From the NCBI GenBank assembly GCA_023135015.1, contig JAGLTZ010000125.1:1-7084 (forward strand): a stretch of DNA of 7,084 bases, written 5' to 3'. Each line of letters starts with the position of its first letter. Within the stretch, counting starts at the first letter, position 1. A program made the position numbers and the translations under genes. This DNA comes from Candidatus Latescibacterota bacterium. Its GTDB lineage: Bacteria > Blakebacterota > Blakebacteria > Blakebacterales > Blakebacteraceae. This document shows, one piece after another, positions 5,928 to 7,084 of the stretch. The notes beneath the pieces were generated by a model, which did not search any database, had not been told where the DNA came from, and saw only the letters and a list, made by a program, of their open reading frames with translations.

Positions 5928-7084
5928 GACCTGCAGAAAGCGCCGCCCCCCTTCCGTTGCTGGATGAATGGCGGGTGGCGATAACAGGAACACAATTCTT
6001 CCAGACTATACTTGATCGCGTTGAACGGGGAGCGAGATTCGAGATTCCGGCACTACCCGGTTCTTTGAAAACAGTCCTTCTGGCGGCGGTTGTCGAGGAA
6101 CAGTCCCACTCCGGGCTCCTTGCCATTCTGCCGGATCCGGATCAGGCCGAGGAGGCGGCCCTCGACTTTTCGGCACTTCTGGGAGATGAGGCTGTGCGAC
6201 TGCTGACTCCCTGGCCCTACGAAGCCTATGAAGAGCTCAGTCCCTCTCCGTTGCTCTCCTTCGAAAGACATGATGCACTTATCAGTCTCAGCCGGCTCGG
6301 TGGTGCAGTCGACGCCGAAAGGGGCACCAGGGCAGGTGTTGGACGGGTTGTAGTAACGTCTGCACGTGCGCTGACAATATGGTCGGCTGGTTCTGCTGAA
6401 CTGCAGGCCCGGGAAATATCCCTTGTGGAGGGTGAGGAACAAGAGTTTGAAGGGTTGATAGCTGGCCTTTCCCTTCTGGGGTATGAACGAAACGAGATGG
6501 TTGAAGGGCCGGCCGAGTTCTCGGTTCGCGGGGGGTTGATAGATGTATCGCCTCCCCGCCGGGACCATGGGGTCAGGGTGGAATTCTGGGGCGATGGAAT
6601 CGAATCTATCCGCGAATTCAGTCTGCGGGACCAGAGGGCGGTTGGAGGATTGGGGCGTGTGCGCATTCCTCCGGTGCACGAGGTGCCCTTTGGCCAGGAT
6701 GCACGCGCACATGCGTTGGAAAGGGCCGGCAGGGACCTCGACGGTGGGCTGGTGCCAGACACACCCCTGGAGAGAGCGCTGGAACGGGAGCAGTTGTGGG
6801 AGGGCCTGGAATGGTATTTGCCGCTGTTTGTTGAAACACCGGCGACCGTCGCCGACCTGCTCCCCACCGATTCGGTGGTGGCGATCTGGGAGCCCGAGCG
6901 GGTGAGAGAAGTTGTGAAGGATCTGCACAGGCAGGCCGCAGACAGCTATTCGGCGGTCAAGGAACAGGAGGGGTGGCTCCCCCCAGAGAAGATCCTGACG
7001 CCTGTTGATATCGTTGACGGCATCAGGGGCTCCTTCCGTGGTATCGACCTTACTCTGGTCGCCTCACCGGGGGCAGAGACAGTC
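5924..7084 (+). CDS. mfd: Transcription-repair coupling factor Mfd, N-terminal part (3' end beyond the window)
   Basis: Mfd displaces RNA polymerase stalled at DNA lesions and recruits UvrA, linking transcription to nucleotide excision repair. The frame stays open from ATG 5924 to the right edge, giving the first 387 residues of a protein of usually about 1,150. These cover the UvrB-homology module and reach into the region after it. Recognisable segments are: the ancestral P-loop position at 45-50 (PGSLKT, degenerate); LTPWPYEAYEELSP at 94-107, matching the family's W-x-x-x-P-Y-x-x-x-SP pattern; GYERNEMVEGPAEFSVRGG starting at 186, the UvrB/Mfd signature; EFWGDGIESIREF at 220-232; and EWYLPLF at 296-302. 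The RNA polymerase-binding domain and the translocase motor lie outside the window. The start codon overlaps the regulator stop as ATGA. No strong ribosome binding site is visible, so initiation probably depends on coupling to the upstream gene. Confidence 0.94.
   Translation, partial: MRPAESAAPLPLLDEWRVAITGTQFFQTILDRVERGARFEIPALPGSLKTVLLAAVVEEQSHSGLLAILPDPDQAEEAALDFSALLGDEAVRLLTPWPYEAYEELSPSPLLSFERHDALISLSRLGGAVDAERGTRAGVGRVVVTSARALTIWSAGSAELQAREISLVEGEEQEFEGLIAGLSLLGYERNEMVEGPAEFSVRGGLIDVSPPRRDHGVRVEFWGDGIESIREFSLRDQRAVGGLGRVRIPPVHEVPFGQDARAHALERAGRDLDGGLVPDTPLERALEREQLWEGLEWYLPLFVETPATVADLLPTDSVVAIWEPERVREVVKDLHRQAADSYSAVKEQEGWLPPEKILTPVDIVDGIRGSFRGIDLTLVASPGAETV

Noticed and set aside
6053..6928. 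Minus-strand open frame of 291 codons
   Set aside because: It lies opposite mfd, whose + strand frame has clear family motifs throughout. Its translation is Pro/Arg/Gln-rich without domains, as expected for an antisense shadow. The 200-codon minus-strand frame opposite DUF4390 (2239-2841) fails for the same reason.

Overview
The window holds six genes, all on the + strand and tightly packed, with no gene-free stretch longer than about 80 bases. In order they are: the 3' part of an Omp85/BamA-type outer-membrane barrel gene (open at the left edge), an exported toastrack-like beta-repeat protein, an exported DUF4390 protein, an NtrY-type membrane histidine kinase, an NtrX-type sigma-54 response regulator, and the 5' part of mfd, the transcription-repair coupling factor (open at the right edge). 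I see no tRNA, rRNA, CRISPR array, insertion sequence or phage gene.

The organism is a diderm (Gram-negative) bacterium, shown by the Omp85 barrel ending in phenylalanine and by two secreted envelope proteins. It uses sigma-54, because the regulator keeps an intact GAFTGA loop. GC content is moderately high by eye. The kinase resembles proteobacterial NtrY, but it has no PAS domain, and its neighbours (Omp85 and toastrack genes) differ from the proteobacterial arrangement as I know it. This would fit an FCB-group or related candidate phylum. That placement is inference and weak.

Layout. The barrel gene ends at 1231. An 81-base gap follows, holding a near-palindromic 32-base hairpin (1232-1263) that starts on the base after the stop codon, plus a second copy of its 3' half (1278-1300). 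The toastrack gene starts at 1313 with a good ribosome binding site. The DUF4390 gene starts at GTG 2218, with a small stem-loop across its start. From there the genes are chained: 3 bases separate DUF4390 from the kinase, the kinase and regulator overlap by one base (TGATG), and the regulator and mfd overlap by four (ATGA). These junctions imply co-transcription and probably translational coupling from DUF4390 through mfd.

How they may work together. The kinase has a periplasmic domain of about 175 residues, and the DUF4390 protein is predicted to be secreted into the same compartment, so it is a natural candidate sensor partner. The kinase would phosphorylate Asp53 of the regulator, which would activate sigma-54 promoters elsewhere. 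The Omp85 and toastrack genes upstream suggest that the signal concerns the cell envelope. Mfd is probably a housekeeping passenger, but the overlap ties its expression to the two-component system. The most unusual DNA feature is the hairpin with a duplicated 3' arm between the barrel and toastrack genes.
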